Shown here: piece by piece, positions 63,617 to 64,000 of the stretch | How positions within the stretch are numbered: position 1 is the stretch's first letter | Layout of the letters: the number at the start of each line of letters is the position of its first letter | NCBI RefSeq assembly: GCF_009192745.1 | Contig: NZ_VTFV01000002.1 | Coordinates: 744,001 to 808,000, forward strand | Source: Arthrobacter citreus | GTDB lineage: Bacteria; Actinomycetota; Actinomycetes; Actinomycetales; Micrococcaceae | Direction of reading: 5' to 3' | Length of the DNA: 64,000 bases | Made by a program: the position numbers and the translations under genes | The notes under the pieces: generated by a model | Database searches by the model: none | What the model was told of the DNA's origin: nothing | The model's input: only the letters and a program-made list of their open reading frames with translations

Positions 63617-64000
63617 ATGGGGAACCCGTCGAACCGCACTGTTGACTGGGAGGGCGCTGCCAACGCCCGGGACCTCGGAGGGATCCCGGCTGCCGGCGGC
63701 CAGGTCCGCCCCGGCAGGTTCTACCGGATGGGCCGCTCTGAATGGCTCACTGCCCGCGGCTGGCAGCAAGCGCGCGACGCCGGTGTCCGCACCGTCATCG
63801 ACCTGCGCAACGCAGCGGAGATCGGCCGCAGGGATACGGATCCCGTGGTGCCGCCGTCGGCAGTCCACGGCGTCCGGTTCCTCAACCTGCCCACCCAGGA
63901 AGCCAACGATCCCGACTTCACCGCACTCACGGGCCCGTACATGAGCTCACCGCGCTTCTACCCGGAGAACCTGCGGCGCTGGCCGGAAAAGTTCGCGGCA
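63617..64000 (+). CDS. Tyrosine-protein phosphatase family protein (3' end outside window)
   Basis: The ATG at 63617 follows GGAGGA closely and opens MGNPSNRTVDWEGAANARDL, the start of the protein-tyrosine/serine phosphatase family related to MptpB (N-x-R-D-L-G-G motif, then RPGRFYRMGRSEWLT and RTVIDLRNAAEIG). The catalytic H-C-x5-R loop should lie beyond the window's end. 128 codons are visible, all open to base 64000. Confidence 0.85.
   Translation, partial: MGNPSNRTVDWEGAANARDLGGIPAAGGQVRPGRFYRMGRSEWLTARGWQQARDAGVRTVIDLRNAAEIGRRDTDPVVPPSAVHGVRFLNLPTQEANDPDFTALTGPYMSSPRFYPENLRRWPEKFAA

Overview
The window is high-GC actinobacterial DNA. Gene content and order point to an Arthrobacter-like member of the Micrococcaceae, which is an inference from family resemblance. 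Supporting features are the tiny basic ribosomal protein bS22 beside a BldC-type regulator, a Rex repressor, a CcdA-ResB-CcsB cytochrome c maturation operon next to menA-menE-menB, many GTG/TTG starts, and ATGA- or TGATG-type overlaps between co-directional genes. No rRNA, tRNA, CRISPR array, transposase or integrase was seen. Both ends cut genes: a TetR regulator at the left and a tyrosine phosphatase at the right.

0.0-19 kb is mostly housekeeping. It holds a TetR/DHA2-exporter pair with clear operators, a class I methyltransferase, topA, Ppx/GppA, a TIM-barrel isomerase, proC, a TrkA/TrkH potassium system, an AcuC-type deacetylase, an ArsR regulator, NADP-glutamate dehydrogenase and an FMN-dependent hydroxy-acid (lactate) dehydrogenase. 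DAHP synthase is preceded by an aromatic leader peptide and RNA hairpins that look like an attenuator. BldC-like, bS22 and a HAD phosphatase follow.

19-37 kb centres on redox and respiration. It contains a glutaredoxin-like protein, Rex, two related membrane proteins, YceI, a histidine phosphatase, TlpA-like thioredoxin, CcdA, ResB and CcsB. Next come a second DHA2 exporter with foreign-looking codon use, small membrane proteins, a NarL-type two-component system, and menA/menE/menB on the minus strand. 37-45.6 kb is the respiratory nitrate reductase operon narGHJI plus narK, divergent from menB; the menaquinol made by the Men enzymes is the electron donor for NarI.

45.6-50.7 kb holds single genes: a histidine phosphatase, NnrD, an MDR oxidoreductase with a divergent TetR, a CPBP protease, a VOC protein and a hypothetical protein. 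50.7-59.1 kb looks like an inserted catabolic island flanked by 34-bp imperfect direct repeats. It encodes a 3-hydroxyacyl-CoA dehydrogenase, two crotonases (one lacking the usual catalytic glutamates), an IclR regulator, an AtoE-type carboxylate transporter, a PaaK-like acyl-CoA ligase and a zinc dehydrogenase. Both of its plus-strand operons carry the same 39-bp element directly upstream of a matching promoter, the likely IclR regulon signature. 59.2-62.0 kb is a paaJ-like thiolase, enoyl-CoA hydratase and 3-hydroxyacyl-CoA dehydrogenase operon, probably the lower phenylacetate pathway. A conserved hypothetical protein, a MerR regulator and the partial phosphatase close the window.
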